From NCBI RefSeq assembly GCF_050379415.1, contig NZ_JBNRLS010000001.1, positions 806,001 to 870,000 on the forward strand: a stretch of DNA of 64,000 bases, written 5' to 3'. Made by a program: the position numbers and the translations under genes. Below the pieces are notes generated by a model. The model ran no database searches. It saw only the letters and a program-made list of their open reading frames with translations, and had not been told where the DNA came from. Below are positions 1 through 7,275 of this stretch, piece by piece. This stretch comes from Marinobacter sp050379415. GTDB lineage: Bacteria > Pseudomonadota > Gammaproteobacteria > Pseudomonadales > Oleiphilaceae. The stretch's first letter is position 1. Every line of letters starts with the position of its first letter.

Positions 1-1
1 C

Positions 2-1054
2 CCGGTGTTATCCAACGTCATACCGGAACCGGAAGACGCTGGCCTGCGGGGTGCCGAGCTGGCGATCGCTGATAACAGCACCACCGGCAAGTTCCTGGGC
101 CAGGCCTATTCCCTTCAAACCGAAGTGTCAGACTCTGAAGAAGCCGCCATTATGGCCTTTGACGCCCTGCGCCAGAGCGGTGTTGAGCTGTTCGTGATAA
201 ATGCGCCCGCCCAGACCCTGAAGGCCATCACGGAGAAAGCCGGCGACAACACCCTGATCTTCAACGCAGGCGCCAAGGACGATGCCCTGCGCACCGGCCA
301 GTGCCAAACCAACCTGCTCCATACCATGCCCAGCTACGCCATGCTCACTGATGCTCTCGGCCAGTGGCTGAACCAGAGGCGCTGGGATGAAGTGTTCCTG
401 ATAACCGGCCCCACAGAGGCCGACCGGGGCTGGGCAGAGGCCTTCCGTCGCTCGGCCAGGCGTTTCGGGCTGGAGATCGTCGAGGACAAACCCTGGACCT
501 TTGATGCCGACCTGCGCCGGACTGCCTCCTGGGAGCTGCCCCTGTTTACCCAGGCCAGCGACTATGACGCCGTGGTCGTCGCCGATGTCCGTGGTGATTT
601 CGGCGAGTACGTGCCCTTCAACACCTGGCTACCCCGGCCGGTAGTCGGTACCCAGGGTATGTCGCCGGTGACCTGGCATCGGGTCGTTGAAAGCTGGGGG
701 GCCGCGCAACTGCAGAACCGTTTCCAAGAGTTGGCAGCCCGGGACATGAACAGTGAAGACTACGCCGCCTGGGCTGCGATTCGCGCCATAGGCACCGCGG
801 TGACCGATCTTGGCTCCGCGAACCCCGGCGAGATCCGCAATTTCCTGTTCAGCGACAAATTCCAGCTGGCCGCGTTCAAGGGTCGCAGGCTGACCTTCCG
901 TGACTGGAATGGTCAGCTGAGGCAGCCGATCCCCCTGGTCCATCCCAGAGGCCTGGTTGCACGCGCCCCCTTTGAGGGTTTCCTGCACCCCAACACCGAA
1001 ATGGACACCCTGGGATTCGACAGACCAGAGAGCCAGTGTCGGATCAACAGCTGA
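2..1054 (+). CDS. PQQ-associated ABC transporter substrate-binding protein (5' end outside window)
   Basis: A periplasmic binding protein of the type I (branched-chain amino-acid-like) fold, of the family found next to PQQ-dependent alcohol dehydrogenases (TIGR03863-type). The reading frame is open to the window edge. The first GTG (position 5) falls inside conserved sequence (LSNVIPEPEDAGLRGAELAI), and no signal peptide is visible, so the N-terminus lies upstream. The next three genes (propeller, ATPase, permease) are the standard partners of this family, which supports the call. The substrate is unknown; in pseudomonads such systems are linked to alcohol or phenylethanol oxidation, possibly exporting a metabolite. 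The assignment is from sequence resemblance and context. Confidence 0.82.
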   Translation, partial: PVLSNVIPEPEDAGLRGAELAIADNSTTGKFLGQAYSLQTEVSDSEEAAIMAFDALRQSGVELFVINAPAQTLKAITEKAGDNTLIFNAGAKDDALRTGQCQTNLLHTMPSYAMLTDALGQWLNQRRWDEVFLITGPTEADRGWAEAFRRSARRFGLEIVEDKPWTFDADLRRTASWELPLFTQASDYDAVVVADVRGDFGEYVPFNTWLPRPVVGTQGMSPVTWHRVVESWGAAQLQNRFQELAARDMNSEDYAAWAAIRAIGTAVTDLGSANPGEIRNFLFSDKFQLAAFKGRRLTFRDWNGQLRQPIPLVHPRGLVARAPFEGFLHPNTEMDTLGFDRPESQCRINS

Positions 1055-1096
1055 CCGCTCTGGCGGTACGTTCTTAAAACAAGAAGGAGTCAGATC

Positions 1097-2071
1097 ATGA
1101 AGACCCTGTTCAAACAGACCGCCCTGGCCGCCATGATCGGCTTGTCCAGCCCGGCGTTTGCCAGTCTGGCCTACGTGTCCAACGAAAAGGACAACACCAT
1201 TTCGATCATTGATACCGAAAGTCAGGACGTGGTCGAAACCATTGATGTGGGCCAGCGGCCAAGGGGCATCCTGCTGTCCAAGGACTACACCAGGCTGTAC
1301 ATCTGTGCCAGCGACGACGACACTGTCCAGGTGCTCGACCTGGCCACCCGCAAGATTGTCGACACCCTGCCCTCTGGTGAGGATCCGGAGCAGTTCTCCC
1401 TGCACCCGAACAACAGGCATCTGTACATCGCCAACGAGGACGACGCCATCGTGACCGTGGTGGATGTGGAGACCAAAGAGGTACTCGCCCAGATTGATGT
1501 CGGCATCGAGCCCGAAGGCATGGCGGTGAGCCCGGACGGCAAGTGGGCGGTGAACACCTCCGAAACCACCAGCATGCTGCACTGGATCAACGCGGATACC
1601 TTCGAGATCGAGAAGAACATTGTGGTCGGCCAGCGCCCTCGCCACGTGGAATTCAGCAAGGACAGCAAGATTGCCTGGGCTTCTGCCGAGATTGGCGGCA
1701 CGGTGCACATCATTGATGTGGACAACCTGGAGCAGATCCACGAGATGTCTTTCAAGGTGCCCGGCGTGAATCAGGACCGGGTCCAGCCGGTGGGCATCGA
1801 GCTGACGTCCGATGGCAAGTACGCCTTTGTCGCTCTGGGTCCCTCGAACCACGTTGCTGTCGTGGACGCGAAGACCTACGAGGTGCTGGATTACCTGCTG
1901 GTGGGCAGCCGGGTGTGGCAGCTGGATCTGGACAAGGACGAGAAACACCTTTACACCACCAATGGCGTCTCCGGTGATGTCTCGGTGATCGATGTGGAGG
2001 ATCTGAAGGTGATCAAATCCATCAAGGTGGGCCGCTACCCCTGGGGTGTGGTCATCGATCCGACTTCATGA
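1097..2071 (+). CDS. YVTN-type beta-propeller protein, PQQ-dependent catabolism-associated
   Basis: A 324-residue exported protein with a signal peptide ending near AFA (residues 1-22), followed by about seven repeats of roughly 42 residues. Each repeat carries the YVTN-like pattern (AYVSNEKDNTISIIDTES, LYICASDDDTVQVLDLAT, LYIANEDDAIVTVVDVET). It matches the PQQ_ABC_repeats family (TIGR03866) that sits between the binding protein and the ATPase in PQQ alcohol clusters. It probably folds as a periplasmic seven-bladed propeller with a scaffold or binding role; no catalytic residues are recognisable. A clear AAGGAG site precedes the ATG. The stop overlaps the ATPase start by 4 bases (ATGA), implying translational coupling. 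Confidence 0.88.
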   Translation: MKTLFKQTALAAMIGLSSPAFASLAYVSNEKDNTISIIDTESQDVVETIDVGQRPRGILLSKDYTRLYICASDDDTVQVLDLATRKIVDTLPSGEDPEQFSLHPNNRHLYIANEDDAIVTVVDVETKEVLAQIDVGIEPEGMAVSPDGKWAVNTSETTSMLHWINADTFEIEKNIVVGQRPRHVEFSKDSKIAWASAEIGGTVHIIDVDNLEQIHEMSFKVPGVNQDRVQPVGIELTSDGKYAFVALGPSNHVAVVDAKTYEVLDYLLVGSRVWQLDLDKDEKHLYTTNGVSGDVSVIDVEDLKVIKSIKVGRYPWGVVIDPTS

Positions 2072-2790
2072 CCATTGAAGCGCGCAATCTCAGCTTCCGG
2101 TATGGCGACAAGCCAGTGCTCCGTGAGGTCAGCTTCGCGCTGACCTCTGGCCGTTTCCACGCTTTGCTGGGGCCTAACGGTGCTGGCAAGTCCACCCTGT
2201 TCGGATTGCTGACGCGACTGCTGGCCCTGCAGCACGGGGATCTTCTGCTGGCCGGGCAATCCCTGAAGAAACAGCCCGCCGAGGCCATGCGCCAGATTGG
2301 TGTCGTGTTCCAGCAGAACGCCCTGGATCTGGATCTGACGGTACGCCAGAACCTGCAATACCACGCCGCCCTGCACGGGCTGTCCCGCAGGGAGGCCCGC
2401 CTCCGTGGCGACCGGGAACTGGAGCGCTTTGAGCTACTTGATCGGGCCAACGATGCCGTCCGCCAGCTCAACGGCGGCCACCGCCGGCGGGTGGAGATTG
2501 CCCGCGCTCTGCTCCATGAACCTTCCCTGCTGCTCCTGGACGAACCAACCGTGGGTCTGGATGTGGCCAGCCGAAAGGCACTGAATGAACACGTGAGGTC
2601 GCTCTGTGACAAGGACGGCCTGACCGTGCTCTGGGCCACTCATCTGATCGAGGAGGTCCGGGAGAGCGACCGGGTGCTGATCCTGCACCAGGGCCAGCTG
2701 CTGGCTGACGGCACCGGATCGGCCATCTGCGAGGCCGAGGGCGCGCGGAATCTGGCGGAAACCTTCAATGCCCTGACCGGAGCCGGCTGA
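2068..2790 (+). CDS. ABC transporter ATP-binding protein (PQQ alcohol cluster)
   Basis: A 240-residue ABC ATPase with Walker A GPNGAGKST (about residues 35-43), Q-loop VVFQQNALD, a slightly unusual signature LNGGHRRRVEIARAL in place of LSGGQ, Walker B LLLLDEPTVGLD and switch His in WATHLIEE. It resembles the TIGR03864 family. It energises the ABC-2-type permease encoded one base downstream. It overlaps the propeller gene by 4 bases, so the four genes form one operon. The type of permease argues for export rather than uptake, but the substrate is not known. Confidence 0.9.
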   Translation: MTIEARNLSFRYGDKPVLREVSFALTSGRFHALLGPNGAGKSTLFGLLTRLLALQHGDLLLAGQSLKKQPAEAMRQIGVVFQQNALDLDLTVRQNLQYHAALHGLSRREARLRGDRELERFELLDRANDAVRQLNGGHRRRVEIARALLHEPSLLLLDEPTVGLDVASRKALNEHVRSLCDKDGLTVLWATHLIEEVRESDRVLILHQGQLLADGTGSAICEAEGARNLAETFNALTGAG

Positions 2791-2791
2791 T

Positions 2792-3598
2792 ATGAAAGCA
2801 TCTCATTACTGGCACTGTTTTGTGGGTATCCAGACCCGGGAGTGGCTGCGGTTCTGGCAGCAGCGGACCCGCTTCGCCAGCGCGCTGGTGCGGCCACTGT
2901 TGTGGCTGGTGGTGTTCGCCGCCGGCTTCCGGGCGGTGCTGGGGATTTCCATCATTCCACCCTATCAGACCTATATCACCTACGAGACCTACATCGCCCC
3001 GGGGCTATGCGGGATGATCATCCTGTTCAACAGCATGCAGGGGGCCCTGTCCATGGTGTATGACCGGGAGCTGGGCAGTATGCGAGTGCTGTTGATGAGC
3101 CCGTTGCCGCGACCGTTCCTGTTGGTGACGAAGCTGCTGGCGATGGGAGTGGTATCGATCGGGCAGGTTTATGTGTTTCTGCTGCTGGCGTTACTGGTGG
3201 ATGTGGAGCCGCCGCTCTGGGGCTATCTGGCGGTGTTGCCGGCGCTGGTGCTGACCAGTCTGATGCTGGGGGCACTGGGGCTGCTGATCGCCACCTGGGT
3301 CAAGCAGTTGGAGAACTTTGCCGGGGTGATGAACTTCGTTATTTTCCCGATGTTTTTCATGTCCTCGGCTCTGTATCCGCTGTGGAAAATGAACGAGGCG
3401 AGTCCGTGGTTGTATTGGGTCTGCCAGTTCAATCCGTTTACCCATGCGGTGGAGGCGATCCGGTTTTCGCTGTATCTGGAGTGGAATCCGGTGGCTTATG
3501 GCATTACTGCCGGGGTGACGGTGGTGTTGGCGCTGCTTGCCACGGCGGGTTTTCGGCCTCAGCGGACGAAGATTCTGGGGACGCGACCGGTTTCCTGA
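2792..3598 (+). CDS. ABC-2-type permease, PedC-like
   Basis: A 268-residue integral membrane protein with about six hydrophobic segments and the ABC-2 permease features (GMIILFNSMQGALSMVYDRELGSMRVLLMSPLPR, an amphipathic coupling region, then FVIFPMFFMSSALYPLW). It resembles the PedC-type permease (TIGR03861) of phenylethanol/alcohol clusters. It pairs with the ATPase ending at 2790. It is the last gene of the operon; a long palindromic element follows 22 bases after the stop and may end transcription. Confidence 0.87.
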   Translation: MKASHYWHCFVGIQTREWLRFWQQRTRFASALVRPLLWLVVFAAGFRAVLGISIIPPYQTYITYETYIAPGLCGMIILFNSMQGALSMVYDRELGSMRVLLMSPLPRPFLLVTKLLAMGVVSIGQVYVFLLLALLVDVEPPLWGYLAVLPALVLTSLMLGALGLLIATWVKQLENFAGVMNFVIFPMFFMSSALYPLWKMNEASPWLYWVCQFNPFTHAVEAIRFSLYLEWNPVAYGITAGVTVVLALLATAGFRPQRTKILGTRPVS

Positions 3599-3620
3599 AG
3601 CCCTCAGCCTCCGGAGTTGG

Positions 3621-3731
3621 AAGGCGCTGGGTGGGGCTGTCCAAAACCCGCTCCTTCGGCACGTCCCTGTGACGCTTGAGCTCCGCCATCCTTGGCTCCG
3701 CACAGTTTTGGACAGCCCCACCCAACGCCTT
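3621..3731. repeat. Long palindromic element, copy A
   Basis: Two 27-base arms, 3621-3647 and 3705-3731, are complementary at every position except one that would form a G:U pair. They enclose a 57-base loop containing CTCCTTCGGC, ACGTCCCTGT and GCCATCCTTGGC. The loop matches that of copy B (36558-36614) at 55 of 57 positions, whereas the arms of A and B differ apart from the loop-proximal CCAAAAC/GTTTTGG. The right arm overlaps a further 10-bp hairpin (3727-3751). The element lies between convergent genes (permease ending 3598, ATPase ending 3777), so it could act as a bidirectional terminator. Confidence 0.9.
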
Positions 3732-3776
3732 CACTTGGCTTAAGTGAAGGCTTGTCAAATAACTACTTCCAGTTCC

Positions 3777-4445
3777 TCAGACTACCTGATCCAACGTGCG
3801 TAACCGTTGAACCAAACTATCCACTCCAGATTGCGCTGCAATTGTGCCATCCCATTGCAAACACGCCGGCTGGCCATCGAGGTACCACAGCCGGTTCGCC
3901 AGATCAGTCGCGTCCCGGGCGTCGTGGGTCACGCAGATCATGGCCATTGTCGGGTACCGGTCCAGCAAGTCGATGATCAGGTTTTTGAGTTCGGTGGCAC
4001 GGACCGGATCGAGGGACGCGAACGGCTCGTCCAGCAGCAACAAATCCGGCTGGATCGCCAGACAACGGGCCAGCGCGGCACGGCGTGCCATGCCCAGAGA
4101 GAGTTGGTCGGGCAGATGATCGGCGTAACCGGCAAGTCCGACACTGGCCAATATGCGCTCAATGTCAGCGTTACCGACACCTACGATGGCCAGGTTCTGG
4201 CGCAGGGTGCGCCAGGGTAGCAGCCGGTGTTCCTGGAACAGGTACCCTACCCGCGTTTTGTCCCGGCCAGGGACGGCCGCGTCAGGCATGGATCGGTCGA
4301 GGCCGGCGATGGCATTAAGCAAAGTCGTCTTACCGATGCCAGAAGGGCCGAGCAGGCAGATGCGGTCACCGTGCCGGATGGTGGTGAAGATTTCCCCAAG
4401 CACCGGCTGGCCGAAGCTGCGCCCCTCGATTCTCAATTCAAGCAT
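3777..4445 (-). CDS. ABC transporter ATP-binding protein, nitrate/sulfonate/taurine type
   Basis: A 222-residue ABC ATPase related to SsuB/TauB/NrtD. It has Walker A GPSGIGKTT, Q-loop YLFQEHRLLPWRTL, a variant signature LSLGMARRAALARCL, Walker B LLLLDEPFASLD and H-loop VTHDARDA. I chose ATG at 4445 (MLELRIEG) because the family starts there; the frame is open further upstream but that stretch lies inside the permease gene. The start overlaps the permease stop by 8 bases. Last gene of a three-gene minus-strand operon. Confidence 0.88.
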   Translation of the reverse strand: MLELRIEGRSFGQPVLGEIFTTIRHGDRICLLGPSGIGKTTLLNAIAGLDRSMPDAAVPGRDKTRVGYLFQEHRLLPWRTLRQNLAIVGVGNADIERILASVGLAGYADHLPDQLSLGMARRAALARCLAIQPDLLLLDEPFASLDPVRATELKNLIIDLLDRYPTMAMICVTHDARDATDLANRLWYLDGQPACLQWDGTIAAQSGVDSLVQRLRTLDQVV

Positions 4446-5214
4446 GGGCCAACTCCGGTTTCCGCCAGCGGTTGGCGCGGCGTTCCACAGGTTGCAGGAT
4501 GGCCAGTTCAATGAACTGGACGACGGCGATGAACGCCAGGCTGTAGGCCAGGATGGTGGCCACATCAAAGACCTGGAAGGCCAGGTGTAGCTTGAAGCCG
4601 ACGCCGCTGGAGCGGCCGAGCAGCTCGACCACCAGGACGATTTTCCAGATCAGGGCAAGGCCCCCTCGGGTGGCGGCCATCAGGTAGGGAAACAGTTGGG
4701 GCAGCCAGACTTCCCGAAATCGCTGCCAGCGGGTGAAGCGGTACACCGTGGCCATATTTTCCAGTTTCGCATCGAGGCTCCTGGCGCCCTCTCGGACGGT
4801 GACCGCGACGTTGGGGACTTTGTTGATCACCACCGCCAGTACGGCAGCCACTTCCACCAGGCCGAACCAGACGTACATGAGGATGATGGTCACCAGGGCC
4901 GGGAGGTTGAGCAGCACCACCAGCAATGGGTCAAACAGCGCGTTGGTGGTGGCGGAGCGGCCCATGGCCACTCCGATGGCGGTGCCCAGGGCCATGGCCA
5001 GTATAAAGGCGACAAGGACACGGCCGAGGGTGGCGCCGAGGTGGTACCAGAGTTCGCCATTGGCGGCCTCGGCCGAGAGGGTATCCAGAACCGTTGCCGG
5101 TGCGGGTAACAGGGAGGTGTCGAGCACGGCGGCCAGGCTCGCCCAGGCCAGAATTACAGTTGGCAGGACCACCCAGTAGCTCCAGGCGGGTGGCTGGCCG
5201 GTCCGGGGTATCAC
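4438..5214 (-). CDS. ABC transporter permease, SsuC/TauC type
   Basis: A 258-residue permease with about six membrane segments and the binding-protein-dependent transport motif region (EGARSLDAKLENMATVYRF, near the EAA loop). The sequence FREVWLPQLFPYLMAATRGG is typical of the SsuC/TauC/NrtB group. It overlaps the upstream binding-protein gene by 4 bases and the downstream ATPase by 8 bases, so the three products are co-translated. Substrate unknown; nitrate, sulfonates, taurine, pyrimidine precursors and alcohol-related compounds are all served by relatives. Confidence 0.88.
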   Translation of the reverse strand: MIPRTGQPPAWSYWVVLPTVILAWASLAAVLDTSLLPAPATVLDTLSAEAANGELWYHLGATLGRVLVAFILAMALGTAIGVAMGRSATTNALFDPLLVVLLNLPALVTIILMYVWFGLVEVAAVLAVVINKVPNVAVTVREGARSLDAKLENMATVYRFTRWQRFREVWLPQLFPYLMAATRGGLALIWKIVLVVELLGRSSGVGFKLHLAFQVFDVATILAYSLAFIAVVQFIELAILQPVERRANRWRKPELAHA

Positions 5215-6200
5215 TCTCCCTCCCGGTAGAACAGTGTGGCGGGCATGAGGTGGTCGGGGTCGGCGCCGGTCAGTTCGAGCAGGCGTTGCAGGTCCACTGT
5301 GCGTTGGTCGGTCAACGGTTGCGGGATGCCGTCAACGAAGCCCTCACGAAGGGCATCAAATTCGCCGGGGGCCGGGTTCCGCATCAAGGTTTTGATCCGC
5401 TGCCAATGCCCGGGTTCGTCCGCCAGTTGCTGTTTGGCGGCTCGCAACGAACGGGCGAAGCTGTCGATCAGTTCGCGGTGGGTCTGCGCCCAGGCCCCGG
5501 GAAAGACGTAGCCGAGCACCGGCAGGTTGGTGTCAAGGCCCAGCTCGGTGAGCAGGTCTTCCATGGCGAAGGCGGACCGCCATCCGCTCTGCCCTTTCAG
5601 TCGGGCGGCAAAATGCCAGTAGGTGACGATGGCGTCGACCTGGCCCCTTTTCAGGGCCTGACTCAGCAACGGCGGCGCACCGAATTGAAGCTCCACGCTG
5701 TCTGCCAGGGAAATCCCCTGCTGATCGGCCACCCGGTTCAGCAGTATCCAGCCCTTGCTGTCGGGACCTCCGGCGACACCGATGCGGCGGCCGGCCAGGT
5801 CGGCCAGGGACTCAATATCGGAATCCTCGGCCACCACGATGTCGCCGACCTGGGAGGAAAACGGGACATAGAGATAGGGCGCACCGGCGGCATAACGGGA
5901 CTGGGCCCAGAGCAGGTCTGCGACGGCGCCGTCGACACTGCCGCTGGTCACCGCCAGACGGGACGCAGGCAGATTGGCAACGGGCCGGAGCTCCAGGCGG
6001 TACCCGTTCGCCTGGTCCAGACCCTGATGTTTCAGGTGGTCGAGCTCCCAGTGGGCGGTGCCGAATTGCAGCACGCTCAGGGACAGGACCGGTAAAGGCT
6101 GCGACTGCGCCGATCCGGTTGCCAATAGGAGCGCGAGGATCAGACCCCTGATGAGGCAGACGCCGGGTTCCCGGTGTTTTATTGTTCTTTCTCGGTTCAT
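5211..6200 (-). CDS. NitT/TauT-type ABC substrate-binding protein
   Basis: A 329-residue exported solute-binding protein. The start chosen is the ATG at 6200, with GGAG just upstream and an N-terminal basic stretch followed by a hydrophobic core (LIRGLILALLLATGSAQS) ending in a likely cleavage site. The body has the NMT1/SsuA pattern (LRPVANLPASRLAVTSGSVDGAVADL, LADLAGRRIGVAGGPDSKGW, LKRGQVDAIVTYW). An in-frame extension to 6455 exists but runs through the divergent promoter region. First gene of the operon. Its divergent position to the alcohol-oxidation regulator suggests, but does not prove, a link to alcohol metabolism. Confidence 0.86.
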   Translation of the reverse strand: MNRERTIKHREPGVCLIRGLILALLLATGSAQSQPLPVLSLSVLQFGTAHWELDHLKHQGLDQANGYRLELRPVANLPASRLAVTSGSVDGAVADLLWAQSRYAAGAPYLYVPFSSQVGDIVVAEDSDIESLADLAGRRIGVAGGPDSKGWILLNRVADQQGISLADSVELQFGAPPLLSQALKRGQVDAIVTYWHFAARLKGQSGWRSAFAMEDLLTELGLDTNLPVLGYVFPGAWAQTHRELIDSFARSLRAAKQQLADEPGHWQRIKTLMRNPAPGEFDALREGFVDGIPQPLTDQRTVDLQRLLELTGADPDHLMPATLFYREGE

Positions 6201-6361
6201 ATCTCCACGATACGAACCCTGAGAACCATCCAGAATAGTACTTTGGTGCCTGTTTTTTGGTGCGATGGTCGCATTCAACCGATAGCCGATATGGCGTGTA
6301 ATGAAACGATCACAATAATAATCAGGGGAAAGGTTCAACCGCCCCTGCAAAGGAGGACGCC

Positions 6362-7135
6362 ATGCTGAACGAGCCTGATGCCGCACTCTCTCCGGAAAAC
6401 CGCTATCATGACTCGGGTACCAGTCCTGACATCGACAACAAACAGGCGGAGACATTCATGGAGCCGGCGTACAAGATTCTGATTGCCGACGACCACCCGC
6501 TGTTCCGCGAAGCCATCAGCAGTGTGATTTCTTCCGGTTTCGAAGGCAGTGAAATCATCGAGACCGATGACCTCGACAGCGCCCTGGAGATCACCCGTGA
6601 GAACGACGATCTGGACCTGATTCTGCTGGATCTGAACATGCCGGGTATGCACGGCCTCAATGGTCTGATCACGCTGCGCAATGAGGCGCCCAGTATTCCG
6701 GTGGTCATTGTCTCCGCCGAGGAAGACAAACAGGTTGTTCTTCAGGCCATCACTTACGGGGCCGTGGGTTTTATTACCAAGTCCTCGCCCAGGGCCCAGA
6801 TGACCGAGGCGATCCAGCAGATCCTCAACGGCAACGTCTACCTGCCCTCCGACATCATCCGCACTGGCAAGGAAAGCAGCCATCGCCGCAGCCGTGGCGA
6901 CGACAATCCGATCTCACCGGAACTGCTCAACTCCCTGACCCGCCGGCAGCTGCTGGTGCTGGAGCGGATGTCCAAGGGGGAATCCAACAAGCAGATTGCC
7001 TATAACCTGAACATTGCAGAGACGACGGTGAAGGCTCATGTGTCCGCCATTCTCCGGAAGTTGGGGGTGCATAATCGGGTGCAGGCGATCTTGTCGGCCA
7101 GTGATGTGGATTTCAGTCAGTATCTGAAGCGCTGA
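6362..7135 (+). CDS. agmR: LuxR/NarL-family response regulator, AgmR/ErbR-like
   Basis: A response regulator with a receiver domain (DDHPLFREA, phospho-acceptor in LILLDLNMPGMHG, conserved Lys in GFITKSS) and a C-terminal LuxR helix-turn-helix (LTRRQLLVLERMSKGESNKQIAYNLNIAETTVKAHVSAILRKL split by motif). It closely resembles Pseudomonas AgmR/ErbR, which activates PQQ-dependent alcohol oxidation genes. A perfect AAAGGAGG sits 6 bases before the ATG at 6362; a second ATG at 6458 (MEPAYKILIADD) matches the usual family start and has a weaker site. I report the longer form, so 32 extra N-terminal residues are uncertain. Its neighbours fit a role in alcohol metabolism. Confidence 0.87.
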   Translation: MLNEPDAALSPENRYHDSGTSPDIDNKQAETFMEPAYKILIADDHPLFREAISSVISSGFEGSEIIETDDLDSALEITRENDDLDLILLDLNMPGMHGLNGLITLRNEAPSIPVVIVSAEEDKQVVLQAITYGAVGFITKSSPRAQMTEAIQQILNGNVYLPSDIIRTGKESSHRRSRGDDNPISPELLNSLTRRQLLVLERMSKGESNKQIAYNLNIAETTVKAHVSAILRKLGVHNRVQAILSASDVDFSQYLKR

Positions 7136-7162
7136 CCTTGAACCCGGGCCAGTCATGAACAT

Positions 7163-7253
7163 GGGGTCAGATGAACGAGTTCATCTGACCCCTGAGCAGG
7201 GCGAACCATGGGCTACCCCAATCGGGGTCTGAAGAAAGCCTTCTTCTGACCCC
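7163..7253. repeat. REP-like hairpin pair (GGGGTC[A/T]GA family)
   Basis: Two 30-base hairpins. The first, 7163-7192, is a perfect palindrome with arms GGGGTCAGATGAAC. The second, 7224-7253, reads GGGGTCTGAAGAAAG on its left half and is imperfect, with T opposite T beside the conserved GGGGTC. They lie between the convergent agmR and nahK genes. The second hairpin is identical to one at 50555-50584. A constant GGGGTC(A/T)GA head with a variable stem resembles REP/BIME sequences, which in other genera are mobilised by RAYT transposases; no such gene is in the window. Confidence 0.85.
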
Positions 7254-7275
7254 ATCTTCACCCAAGCCCCCGACT

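Noticed and set aside
629..1948. 439-codon minus-strand frame across the binding protein and propeller genes
   Set aside because: It spans two real genes and an intergenic gap and shows no family motif; an antisense shadow.
3621..3731. Miniature transposon (MITE) with terminal inverted repeats
   Set aside because: Copies of a MITE share their terminal repeats; here the arms differ between copies and no target-site duplication is visible.
7163..7253. Rho-independent terminator for agmR/nahK
   Set aside because: The hairpins lack a T tract and recur elsewhere as a family, so I list them as REP-like repeats; they may still slow transcription.
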